Part shown: positions 37,511 through 46,507 of the stretch, one piece after another | Layout of the letters: every line of letters starts with the position of its first letter | Position numbering within the stretch: position 1 is the stretch's first letter | NCBI GenBank assembly: GCA_964370395.1 | Contig: CAYJIZ010000001.1 | Span: forward strand, 1-64,000 | DNA: 64,000 nucleotides | DNA from: JBGUVL01 sp964370395 | Lineage (GTDB): Bacteria > Bacillota_I > Bacilli_A > Erysipelotrichales > Erysipelotrichaceae | Direction of reading: 5' to 3' | The notes under the pieces: model-generated | What the model saw: only the letters and a program-made list of their open reading frames with translations | Databases searched by the model: none | What the model was told of the DNA's origin: nothing | Made by a program: the position numbers and the translations under genes

Positions 37511-37701
37511 ATAAAATGCAAATTATGTAGTGATATCATTGAAAACAAATATACACATGATTCTTAAATATGCTCTTGTAATGCAGAAGGCTTTGATGGT
37601 GGAACAGACAACACAAGAAGACAGGAAACTTAGAATATTTCGAAGAATTATCTGTAGTGATAGAGGATGGTAAAAAGCAAATATTTGTTTATCCAAAATA
37701 A
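37511..37701 (+). pseudogene. Decayed small zinc-ribbon-like protein gene
   Basis: The frame reads KCKLCSDIIENKYTHDS, a stop, ICSCNAEGFDGGTDNTRRQ, then after a frameshift GNLEYFEELSVVIEDGKK and a natural end. The CxxC...CxC...DGG-x-D pattern with NLEYFEEL matches small Cys-rich proteins (DUF7695-like, recalled, not searched). The expected ATG has become ATA at 37511, with AAAGGAG some 30 bases upstream. Three lesions make it non-functional. Confidence 0.6.
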
Positions 37702-37793
37702 TTTGAATTTGATTTTTAAAATACTATATGTTAGTATAATTCTATAAATTTATATTTGTGTGTCCTTTCTTTAAAGGCGAATTTAACTCTAAA

Positions 37794-37810
37794 AAGCGGG
37801 CGTCTGGAAT
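37794..37810 (+). repeat. GC-richer 17-mer, copy 2
   Basis: AAGCGGGCGTCTGGAAT; one mismatch from copy 1. In the same frame (GCG GGC GTC) both copies begin Ala-Gly-Val, here followed by WNISFAPN and a stop, so both may be tails of related decayed genes. Confidence 0.55.
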
Positions 37811-37859
37811 ATCTCTTTCGCACCAAATTAAAACTTAAGATGTTGTTAAATCACTATGG

Positions 37860-37995
37860 AATTCGCAACATCTTTTTATTTCGAAATTATAAAAAATCAA
37901 TTCTTGTATTTTCTTTAATTGGAATGATATTTTTCTACCTAGTCAATTAAAAAATGATACTCAAAATGAAATAGTAATTTGTAATTATAACATAG
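37860..37995 (-). mobile_element. Decayed end of the same IS3-family element
   Basis: The stretch aligns with the region around 34255-34388 of the intact IS: CTTTAAT-GGA-AT, then TTTTTC-C-T, CAATTAAAAAAT, ACTCAAAAT, GTAATTATA and CATAG appear in the same order and spacing with many substitutions. The transposase N-terminal coding part is no longer open. This is a relic of an older insertion. Confidence 0.6.
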
Positions 37996-38817
37996 TGGTA
38001 TTAGTATAAATTCTGTTATACTTATATTACAAAAATAGTAAAAAATGATATTTATAAAAAAAAGAGAAGTTTATTATATGGAATGTTTAATATATCCAGC
38101 ATACTAAAAATACTATACTGCAATGAATAGTATTGGTTTGCAAATAAAAGAAATGAGGTTGCGAAGGATTATTTAGTTTAAGAAGATAAAAAATCGTTGT
38201 TAGTATTTATAGTGCTTCTGAATGCTTAAACTTGTTTTTCCAATTGATTTCATTTTTTCTGATAAAAAGAAAAAATAGATATTTTTGCTAGATGTCTTGA
38301 AGGATATTTTTAATGAAGAAATTCATTAAAAATATGTATTGTAAAGACGGGGAATGTTACTTTCTTTGTGAAGATATTATGGAGAAAATAGATGAATTCA
38401 ACTATACAAAATCTAATTTTTAATTAACGATGACGATATTTATTATCCAAAGGACGAACGCTTTTTTGCGAGACCAAAGATTAATTGCGATTTTTTTCTG
38501 TTGAAAGTGTGACTAAAACACCTTATCTAATTTTGATAAAAGTTATGAAATAGCCTTTGAAAATAGTTTAAAAAAGTTCGTATTTATGAATGCTATTTTT
38601 AAGTTGTCTGATTTAATGCCAGCATTGATGATAGTTTATGATGACGAAACTTTTTCTTTGGATATATTTCACTCAGATATAAGAACTACTATGTGGTACA
38701 GTAAATATGATACCTATAATAAATACGTTCAAGGTAAAAAAACAATAAAATGGAGTTTAATAAATAAAATTTAATGATATTATTTGATAGTATTGTAAAA
38801 CTATAAAGGAGAATGAA
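37996..38817. other. AT-rich stretch with gene fragments
   Basis: No intact gene. Broken frames include MKKFIKNMYCKDGECYFLCEDI starting near 38313, an acidic NDDDIYYPKDERFFARPK after a stop near 38423, and a 62-residue open frame 38586-38774 (MNAIFKLSDLMPALMIVYDD...) with no ribosome site. These may be pieces of one or two lost genes. I recognise no family. Confidence 0.45.
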
Positions 38818-39444
38818 ATGAAAATATTACTAGAAATAACAAATGTGTTTGAAAAGAAAAGTGAAATAATGCAGGTTAATTACAATCCTGAAACAACGGT
38901 TGGACAATTATTAGATAAAAATATTATAGAAATGAAAGGTGTGCTTTCTCAAGAGGTCATTAATCCTTTGGAAATGGTCGATTTTTATTATCATGATGAT
39001 GTCTTGTACTGGGATGTAAATATTTATGAAATGTTAGTTGTTGATTTTATTAGGAAATTTCCTAAATTCAGACATAAAATACCTGTCTGTGTGAATTTTG
39101 GAGGAATTGGATCGACTCCTCATGAAATAATAGAGTTTTCTATAGAATTATATAATAGGGTTAATCTTTTTGTTGCTGAAAATCCTTTAGCAGTAATATT
39201 AATGGGATATACAATAAAAACTTGTAAAATGAAAATAAAAAATTGGATTGAAAGTAAGAATAATTGTGTTAAATTTTCTAGTTTTAAAAATTCTTTATAT
39301 GCAAAACCAAAATGGAAACTTAGAGATGTGGAGAAGGCATTAGAAATTGATGCAAAAAGTGCTAAAGTAGTTATGAGAGCAATGGGTTATACTTATAACA
39401 ATAAAAATAAAATATTTACACTAACTAAAAGAGTAGATGATTAA
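38818..39444 (+). CDS. Hypothetical protein, 208 residues
   Basis: An intact reading frame with a good ribosome site (AAAGGAG six bases upstream). The N-terminal part (MKILLEITNVF...VNYNPETTVGQLLD) has a beta-strand and ubiquitin-like look, the middle contains FGGIGSTPHEIIEF and one hydrophobic stretch (about 120-135), and the basic C-terminus (WKLRDVEKALEIDAKSAKVVMRAMGYTYNNKNK) resembles a small helical or winged DNA-binding element. I do not recognise a family. It is the only intact gene between the decayed region and the cyclase downstream. Confidence 0.6.
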   Translation: MKILLEITNVFEKKSEIMQVNYNPETTVGQLLDKNIIEMKGVLSQEVINPLEMVDFYYHDDVLYWDVNIYEMLVVDFIRKFPKFRHKIPVCVNFGGIGSTPHEIIEFSIELYNRVNLFVAENPLAVILMGYTIKTCKMKIKNWIESKNNCVKFSSFKNSLYAKPKWKLRDVEKALEIDAKSAKVVMRAMGYTYNNKNKIFTLTKRVDD

Positions 39445-39847
39445 ATACATATATAGATTGGATAATACAATATATAAAGAGCGTGAGAGATGTTTAAGAT
39501 GTTTTCAATTCAACATTTGGATTGGAAGTATCTTTTTTATTGTAATAAAGTAAAGTAAAGCGTATTTTAAATCATTATTATCTAGTGTAATAGGAAACAT
39601 AACGGATCCTATTAAATAGAAATGGTTTGGCTTTTGAAAATAATTTACAAATTCTTGTATAATTTTACTTTGGTTATATAAAAAAACATGTTATATTTAT
39701 TTAGTAATTAATAGTTATGGATATTTTATAAAAAACGAGTGCCCAAATAGAAGGTAGCTCATTATAAAAAAGGAAAATATTGTTCTTGAGATAGCAAAAG
39801 GGAAGAAGTGTTTTGTTGAGTTTGAAGACACACGGGAGAGTATTGGT
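39445..39847. other. AT-rich intergenic region
   Basis: I see no gene or clear structure. The last 15 bases hold the GGGAGAG ribosome site of the next gene. Confidence 0.5.
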
Positions 39848-41989
39848 ATGAAAGTTTCATGTAGAAGAATATTACAATTTTTTGTGCTTTGTGTAATGTG
39901 TATTTCTGTTTTTAATGTATCTATTTTAAATCTTTCTGCTATTGAGGAAAAAGATAACAGTCAAAAACAGATTGTAAAAGTAGGTTGGTTTGAAAAATCT
40001 TCAACTTTTTTATCTAACCACGAAGGAATGAAAACAGGATATGGATATGATTATCTTCAAGAGTTAGCTCGTTTTGGAGGATGGGATTATGAGTATGTCT
40101 CTGTCACATCACAAAATTGTTTACAAATGCTTGCAGAAGGTAAGATTGATATCTTAGGACCGATTGGGGAAGACCAAAGATTAGCAAAGAAATATTCCTT
40201 TATGAAAGAAGCAATCTTTGAAGATTATACCGTACTGGCAACCGATTCTTTTGATCAATATTTAATGGATGATTTTGCATCTTTTTCAACAATGAAAATT
40301 GGTGCCATTAAAAATGATTTAAAAATACAGTATTTAGAAGAATATGCAAAAGAACACCAGTTTCAATATGAGTTGCTTTTGTACGATACGCAAGATGAGA
40401 TTCAAACAGCATTGGATTCGAATCTAATCGATGCGAAATTATCAAGCTATGCTTCACTAAATGAGCGAGATGTCATTATATCGAAATTTAATCATTTTCA
40501 ATTTAAGTTTTTAATGAATAAGGATAATACAGAGTTATTAAATGCTTTTGACCAAGCCTATAATGATATTGAGCGTTTGAATCCTAGCTTTAAGCTAGAT
40601 ATGGAAAACAAACATTTCCAGGGTTATAAGCGTTCAACATTAGCATTTACGAAAGAAGAAGACGCGTATCTTAAAGCGAACCCAAAGATCAGTATAACAC
40701 TTGCTTCACTACGTAAACCTATCATGTTCAAAGATGAGGGTGAGTACAAAGGAATCTGTATTGATATATTAAAAGAAGTTGAAAAAAGGCTAGGGGTTAC
40801 ATTTGAATTTGTTGAAATTGATAACCAACTAAATGCAGTAAAAGAAGTACAAAAACATGAAGTAGACGTTGTTTCTAATGTCTATGCCGATTTTGGATGG
40901 GCAGAAACGAACGGATTGTACCTTTCTGTACCTTATTTTGATATGGACTATGCGGCAATCACGAAGGAAAATTCAAATGTTGACTCTACGGATGCGAAAG
41001 TTGCAGCTGTAAAAGGATACTTATTTTCTATCTTTTATGTCTTGCCTAATTATAATGAAGACCAAATTATTTGGTATAACAGTGAAGAGGAATGTGTGGA
41101 TGCGGTACTTAATGGTGATGCGGATATTTGTTTCACTAATACATATGTAGCAAATACATATGTGCAAGATATTCATTACAAAGGTTTGCATTCTTCACTG
41201 ATTAACTTTTATCATGGTGTTTCACTGGCTGTTTCAAAAGAGGCAGATGATAGTACTGTACTAATATCTATTTTAGATAAAGCGATTAATTCGATTAGTA
41301 AACAAGAAGTGTATCGCTATATTTCGAAACATACGATGTTTGTGGAAAACTACGACTTGAGTTTAGAAGAAATGATAGACAGATCCCCAATGACTTTTAT
41401 TATCATATTTGGGATATTCTTACTAATCATATCCTTATTTACGATTGCTTATTTTGTATTACGTAATAACCGTATTAAAAAAATAGAAATCTATAAAGCA
41501 AAACTAGAATCGCAACGAGATTCTATTACTGGATTATACAATCGAGCTTCCTTGGAAGTAATGATGAGTGAATGTTTGGAAAAGGGTTCACAAGGTACCT
41601 TTGTTATGATTGATTTAGATAATTTTAAAGAAGTCAATGATACAATGGGTCATGACTTTGGTGATCAATATTTAATTCATTTTGCTGATGAGTTAAAGAA
41701 AGAATTCAAGAATGGAGAACTTTTATCACGAATGGGAGGAGATGAGTTTTCAATTTATTTCCCTCAACATATGGATAAGGAATTGTTAATTGACAAAATT
41801 GATAAATTCCAAAAATCTTGTAGTCAATCAGATGGAGAGTATAGAATGAATTGTTCAATTGGTATTTGCTTTGTCTCTTCTTATAATAATACTTTCGATC
41901 AATGTTACAAAGAGGCAGACTTGGCTTTATATGAAGCTAAAAATAGAGGGAAGAACCAATTCTATGTATACCAAAAAGAGAATGACTAA
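39848..41989 (+). CDS. Sensor diguanylate cyclase with two extracellular solute-binding domains
   Basis: A 713-residue membrane protein. After a signal-anchor (about 8-31) come two SBP_bac_3-type domains (about 40-245 and 270-500: VGWFEKSSTFLSN..., then NPKISITLASLRKPIMFKDEGEYKGICIDIL), a transmembrane helix (about 518-540) and a cytoplasmic GGDEF domain with DSITGLYNRASLE and the intact catalytic SRMGGDEFSIYF. It should make cyclic di-GMP in response to a small ligand such as an amino acid. An RxxD inhibitory site is not evident. A terminator follows; it appears to be a single-gene unit. Confidence 0.9.
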   Translation: MKVSCRRILQFFVLCVMCISVFNVSILNLSAIEEKDNSQKQIVKVGWFEKSSTFLSNHEGMKTGYGYDYLQELARFGGWDYEYVSVTSQNCLQMLAEGKIDILGPIGEDQRLAKKYSFMKEAIFEDYTVLATDSFDQYLMDDFASFSTMKIGAIKNDLKIQYLEEYAKEHQFQYELLLYDTQDEIQTALDSNLIDAKLSSYASLNERDVIISKFNHFQFKFLMNKDNTELLNAFDQAYNDIERLNPSFKLDMENKHFQGYKRSTLAFTKEEDAYLKANPKISITLASLRKPIMFKDEGEYKGICIDILKEVEKRLGVTFEFVEIDNQLNAVKEVQKHEVDVVSNVYADFGWAETNGLYLSVPYFDMDYAAITKENSNVDSTDAKVAAVKGYLFSIFYVLPNYNEDQIIWYNSEEECVDAVLNGDADICFTNTYVANTYVQDIHYKGLHSSLINFYHGVSLAVSKEADDSTVLISILDKAINSISKQEVYRYISKHTMFVENYDLSLEEMIDRSPMTFIIIFGIFLLIISLFTIAYFVLRNNRIKKIEIYKAKLESQRDSITGLYNRASLEVMMSECLEKGSQGTFVMIDLDNFKEVNDTMGHDFGDQYLIHFADELKKEFKNGELLSRMGGDEFSIYFPQHMDKELLIDKIDKFQKSCSQSDGEYRMNCSIGICFVSSYNNTFDQCYKEADLALYEAKNRGKNQFYVYQKEND

Positions 41990-42032
41990 TTGATTGCGGA
42001 GTACAGTGTTGTAGAGAAATGAAAACTGAGTA

Positions 42033-42068
42033 AAAGGAAAGACTTATTTTGGTCTTTCCTTTTCTTTT
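42033..42068 (+). terminator. Terminator after the sensor cyclase gene
   Basis: Perfect 11-bp stem AAAGGAAAGAC/GTCTTTCCTTT and a T-rich tail. Confidence 0.9.
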
Positions 42069-42306
42069 ATGTTAGCTTGTTTAAGGATATGGTTAAGGTA
42101 TGTGAATAACTTATTTATTGTTTGAACAAATAGACTAATTTACCCGTTTTGAATTCTTGCTAAGATGCAAACATGTGCTGCTGTGAACTTGAATCTTTCT
42201 TTTCTAGAGGTATTATTTATTTTATATAATAAGGTCTATACACCATTTTATTAATGTGATATGTTAATTTTATCAAACAAACTAAATTCGAAAGAGAGGG
42301 ATAATA

Positions 42307-42720
42307 ATGTTAGATAAAATACCAAATGAAAAGGAAATGATAGATTTAGTTGGACAAGCTTTATATGAAGCATGGCAAACACTTTGTTGTTTAATTGATG
42401 AAAGATATGAGATGGATCGTTTGTGGAGTTCAGGTGGAAAGGCTTGGACTTATGAATACAAGTACAGACGGGGAGGAAAAACACTTTGTGCATTGTATGC
42501 GAGAGAAAAATGTGTTGGGTTCATGATTATCTTAGGGAAAGAAGAAAGAGCTAAATTTGAAGCAGAGAAAGATAATTACTGTGAACAAATACAAAAAATC
42601 TATGAAGAAACAAAAACATACCATGATGGCAAGTGGATGATGTTTCACTTGGATGATACAACAATCTTTGATGATTTGATTTCATTACTTAGTATTAAAA
42701 GAAAACCAAATAGAAAATAA
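42307..42720 (+). CDS. DUF3788 domain protein
   Basis: A 137-residue soluble protein. The central WTYEYKYRRGGKTLCALYAREKCVGFMIILGKEER is the DUF3788 signature; the family has no known biochemical role. GAGAGGGA lies before the ATG. About 315 bases of upstream sequence hold only the preceding terminator and an AT-rich tract with a TATAAT near 42225. It appears monocistronic. Confidence 0.8.
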   Translation: MLDKIPNEKEMIDLVGQALYEAWQTLCCLIDERYEMDRLWSSGGKAWTYEYKYRRGGKTLCALYAREKCVGFMIILGKEERAKFEAEKDNYCEQIQKIYEETKTYHDGKWMMFHLDDTTIFDDLISLLSIKRKPNRK

Positions 42721-42958
42721 CGAATTTGATTCACTTCAAAAAGAAAGTGATTTTGTGAATAGACAATGAGAAAGATTGAATTTAGTATAATTTGATCTTT
42801 TTTTATTTGTCGTTAACAAGCCTAAATTAGTTCATTCGAATTCGTTGAACTAATATTTGATATAATGTAAAATTAATATGTAAATATTGGAAATTTGCTC
42901 AATTGGTAAAAAGGAAAGGAGATTGTGTGGGTAGTTGCTTGCTCATACAAAAAGGGAA

Positions 42959-45907
42959 ATGAAAAAGTTGAAAAAGGGAAAGGTGTTTTTTGTTGTACTT
43001 AGTTGCATGCTTGTATTGTCGCAGTTTAATAGTGTATTGAAGGCAGTGGATACAGTGGATCCAAATGTTAATGAAACTGTAAAAGAGTATGAATACATTG
43101 ATGGAAATGGTGCCTTAAAAACACATGCAGCAAAACTTGTACGCGCGAATGAAACGAGATGGGGCATTGAGGGGACAGAGAAAAAACGTAATGAAGCATG
43201 GTATGTTGTTGATCAAGATACCGTATTTGATAAGTCGATTATTGTTAGTAACTATTGTACTATCTATTTAATTTTGAGTGATGATGTTATGCTATCAGCA
43301 AATAAAGGGATTAGTGCAGATTGGAGTACTGAAATAATTGTGTACGTGCAATCAAAAGGGACTGGAGGAATAACATCACATGGTGGCGATGGTGCAGGAA
43401 TTGGGTCGCAAAGTGTAAATGAAGGTGGAAAGTACACATTTTATGGTGGAATAATACACACACAAGGTAGAAGAGGGATAACAGGGAATGATGTTACTAT
43501 TTATGGAGGAGACATCACTGCGATTGGTAATGATGGTGCAGGAATTGGAGGAGCTAGTGACCAACGAGGAGGAAAAGTGACTATTTATGGAGGTCATGTA
43601 AATGCGATTTCCAGAGTAGGGTCAGGAATTGGTTCAGGAGTAAATTATAATGATGTAAAAGAAAATGGTAAAATTACAATAAATGGTGGAGTTGTGGAAG
43701 CATCATCAAAGGAAGGTAGCGCACTTGGATATGTCAAGAATCCTACTAGATCATTTGCTGTAGAAATAAATGGTGGAGCTTTACAAGCTACAGGAAAAAT
43801 ACCCAATGCTACCACTTTTGTAAATTCAAATAATGAGCCTGTCTATAAAGCTACAGTAGCAATAGAAAATGAAATTATCGATTCAGTTTCTGTTGATGGG
43901 AAACCATATTATGTTGATGAAAGTCACAGTGATGGTAATGCAAATCTTTATTTAAGTGGAGAAAATCACACGATTGAAATACGCTCAGCCACAGGTGCGA
44001 TAAAAAAATGGACAGCAACTTGGGATGATGAAAGTACTTCGTTCGATTTAACAAGTGAATCTAAACCAGCTCCAATCAATCCTGGATTGGTTTCATTTAC
44101 TAAAAGTGAATATACAAGAGACTATTCAAATCTTCAGAGTACAAAATTGGATGTGGTTGTAAATGTTGAGGATAATCCAATAACAAAAAAATCACGTAGT
44201 GTTCCAATGAATTCAGTGCAATTAACGATTACCAAGAGTGGAAAACAGATGTATTCAAAAAATATGTTTACTACTTTTGATGGAGACAATAAAGGTACTT
44301 TTAATTTTGAAGTTGATTTAAACGATTTTTCTAGCGGTGAATACGATCTAAAAGCAGAATACGGAGGTTCTTCATCCAATACAAAATCAAGTGCTAATGC
44401 AAAATTAAAAATAAATAAAATTGATCAGACTGTAACGAAAGTTGATGTTGATAAAACACAATTAACTTTCTTTGATGAAGATCCAAAGTTCAACACAGTT
44501 AATGTAGAAGAAGAAGCAAAAGCAGTGTATTCTATTGTTTCTAATACTACTGGTAGCAATGATAGCAGTGATGTTGCAACAATAAAAGGCAATACCATTG
44601 CTATTCAAAAAGCAGGAAAGTTTTATGTGAAAGCAATGATAGATGCAACTGAGAATTATAAGGCAAAAACAATATATAGTGATGTGATAACTGTAGATGA
44701 AGCAAAATTAAAATTAGAAGAATTACCGGTTGCGACAACATTTTATGGTAAACAAGTGAAGGATATTTTGTTTACTGGTGGGAAAGTGACATATAACGAA
44801 AAACCGGTAGCAGGGACTTGGAAATTTGCTGCTAACGAAAGCGAAATATTAGAAGTGGGAAGTACAGCTTCCTATATTGCTACGTTTATCCCAAGTGAAT
44901 ACAAAGATGGGTATAGTGTCATAACAGCAAATATCGCGCCGATTATCAAAAAGGCTGAAAGTAGACAAATTACAAGTTCTGTCACTATGACTAAAAAACA
45001 GCCGAATTATACAGTGAGCATTGATTTAACAAAACTAAGTGGGTACCCAGTCAATTCTGGACCTGCAACGAAAATGGTATTACTTGATAACGGAAAGTAC
45101 AATGGTTTAAGTGAGGTAGTATTAGATAAAGAAAAAGCGATCTTAACACTAACAAGTGATAACACAACAAATTCTACGAATGATAATATCGTTGTTTCAT
45201 TCACTGATATGAAAAATTATGAGGATTGCCAAATTACCATTCATGTTTCGTATAAAGATAAAAAACAGGTTGAAATGACAGGCTTAGTAAGTACAAAGGT
45301 AGAAGCTTATGATGGAAAACCTAAAGTAGGGTTCAAAGGGGTGTTAAAAAATGAATTCAGTAATCGATTAAGCGATTATGTTGTGATGTATTCAGGAACT
45401 AACTATGGACCAACAACGACACCTCCAAGTGAAATTGGTAATTATACAGTGAGTATAAGTGTACCAAGCGATAATGCATTGTACGAAGGTTCAATTCGTT
45501 TTGACTTTTCAATCAAACGTATATACTCGTTTAAAAAAGGATTGAACAGTACTTATTCTAAAGATTCTAAGCAAGATTTTGTTTTAATAGTAGATGCTGA
45601 TTTTAAAAAATTTACACAAATTGAGATTAATGATGAACTTCTTGATAATAAACATTATTCAGTGAAAAAGGGAAGTACCATTATTACTTTAAAGGCTTCT
45701 TACTTGGCTTCATTGAATGAAGGAAACCATAAAATAAAAATTTTATTTCAGGATGGAGAAGCGACAACAAACTTAACGATTAAAAGAGGAGCTCCTGAAA
45801 CTGCAGATACATCGAATACGAAACTGTTGTTATTTTTGATTTTAACGGCAGGACTTTATATTGGTGTTCGAGTAATAAAGCATAATAGAAAAGAAATAAA
45901 ATCATAA
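42959..45907 (+). CDS. Large cell-surface protein with GAGIG-repeat and Ig-like regions
   Basis: A secreted protein of about 982 residues. A signal peptide (MKKLKKGKVFFVVLSCMLVL) is followed by a repeat region (about 130-250) with units such as GGDGAGIGS, NDGAGIGGA and VGSGIGSG alternating with TIYGG strands, typical of a carbohydrate-binding beta-helix. Several Ig-like segments follow, then a C-terminal domain YSFKKGLNSTYSKDSK... shared with the next gene. The tail PETADTSN plus hydrophobic helix and KHNRK is a sorting-signal-like anchor with Ala in place of Gly. A TTG at 42935 is an alternative start with a better-placed AAAGGAG. Confidence 0.82.
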   Translation: MKKLKKGKVFFVVLSCMLVLSQFNSVLKAVDTVDPNVNETVKEYEYIDGNGALKTHAAKLVRANETRWGIEGTEKKRNEAWYVVDQDTVFDKSIIVSNYCTIYLILSDDVMLSANKGISADWSTEIIVYVQSKGTGGITSHGGDGAGIGSQSVNEGGKYTFYGGIIHTQGRRGITGNDVTIYGGDITAIGNDGAGIGGASDQRGGKVTIYGGHVNAISRVGSGIGSGVNYNDVKENGKITINGGVVEASSKEGSALGYVKNPTRSFAVEINGGALQATGKIPNATTFVNSNNEPVYKATVAIENEIIDSVSVDGKPYYVDESHSDGNANLYLSGENHTIEIRSATGAIKKWTATWDDESTSFDLTSESKPAPINPGLVSFTKSEYTRDYSNLQSTKLDVVVNVEDNPITKKSRSVPMNSVQLTITKSGKQMYSKNMFTTFDGDNKGTFNFEVDLNDFSSGEYDLKAEYGGSSSNTKSSANAKLKINKIDQTVTKVDVDKTQLTFFDEDPKFNTVNVEEEAKAVYSIVSNTTGSNDSSDVATIKGNTIAIQKAGKFYVKAMIDATENYKAKTIYSDVITVDEAKLKLEELPVATTFYGKQVKDILFTGGKVTYNEKPVAGTWKFAANESEILEVGSTASYIATFIPSEYKDGYSVITANIAPIIKKAESRQITSSVTMTKKQPNYTVSIDLTKLSGYPVNSGPATKMVLLDNGKYNGLSEVVLDKEKAILTLTSDNTTNSTNDNIVVSFTDMKNYEDCQITIHVSYKDKKQVEMTGLVSTKVEAYDGKPKVGFKGVLKNEFSNRLSDYVVMYSGTNYGPTTTPPSEIGNYTVSISVPSDNALYEGSIRFDFSIKRIYSFKKGLNSTYSKDSKQDFVLIVDADFKKFTQIEINDELLDNKHYSVKKGSTIITLKASYLASLNEGNHKIKILFQDGEATTNLTIKRGAPETADTSNTKLLLFLILTAGLYIGVRVIKHNRKEIKS

Positions 45908-45913
45908 TTATGA

Positions 45914-45945
45914 AAAAGAGCGATCGATTAGATGGCTCTTTTTTT
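45914..45945 (+). terminator. Terminator after the large surface protein
   Basis: AAAGAGC/GCTCTTT stem with T-run just after the stop codon. Confidence 0.8.
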
Positions 45946-46507
45946 GTGCTTAATATAATTAAACTTATTTATAGTATGCAAAACATTTTAAATTCAATCT
46001 GTTTGCTACTATGACACAATTCAATAGTATAACCGGTTATAAAAAAACGCATCAAGTGCAATCAAAGTGCAATAAAAGGCTTAATAAAGGCGTTTATGAT
46101 TAAAAAAATATAACTTTTATGTAAATTATAATAGACAATCAGTCAGTCTAGTGCTAAGCTTTAGTTATGGTAAATATTGTAAGACTTCGTTATTTTACTT
46201 TTCATAAAGGACAATAAAAGTGAATATCAGATGAAGTCCAGAAGAAGACTTTGCATTAATTTCTAAAACAGGGGAAGCTTAGAACAAAATAAATACTCAA
46301 AAAAGTAAGAATAGGATTACTTAATTTATTTGCGTTCAAGAATATTAATCTAGTCTTTGAGTAAAGAGAGGAAGGTGTGTTTTCATTACCAAATAATTAA
46401 AGAAATATTTAGTTACTACTTTTATTCGTAATACCAAAATCAAATAAGTTTGATTGGATATAAATAAAGGAAGTAAGTAAAACACAATGAAAAACAAGGA
46501 GAAAAAA
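45946..46507. other. Intergenic region between the two surface-protein genes
   Basis: No gene seen in about 560 bases. It contains a direct repeat AGTGCAAT (two copies 3 bases apart near 46056), the palindrome ATAACCGGTTAT near 46030, and the ribosome site AAGGAGAAAAAA of the next gene. The length would allow a long regulated leader. Confidence 0.4.

Noticed and set aside
37756..37950. 64-codon open frame in the decayed region
   Set aside because: It runs through a repeated 17-mer and the IS relic, has no ribosome site and no protein-like conservation.
38586..38774. 62-codon open frame as an independent gene
   Set aside because: No ribosome site and surrounded by broken frames; treated as a fragment of a lost gene.
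45946..46507. Hidden gene in the long gap between surface-protein genes
   Set aside because: All frames are short and without ribosome sites; only short repeats and a palindrome are present.
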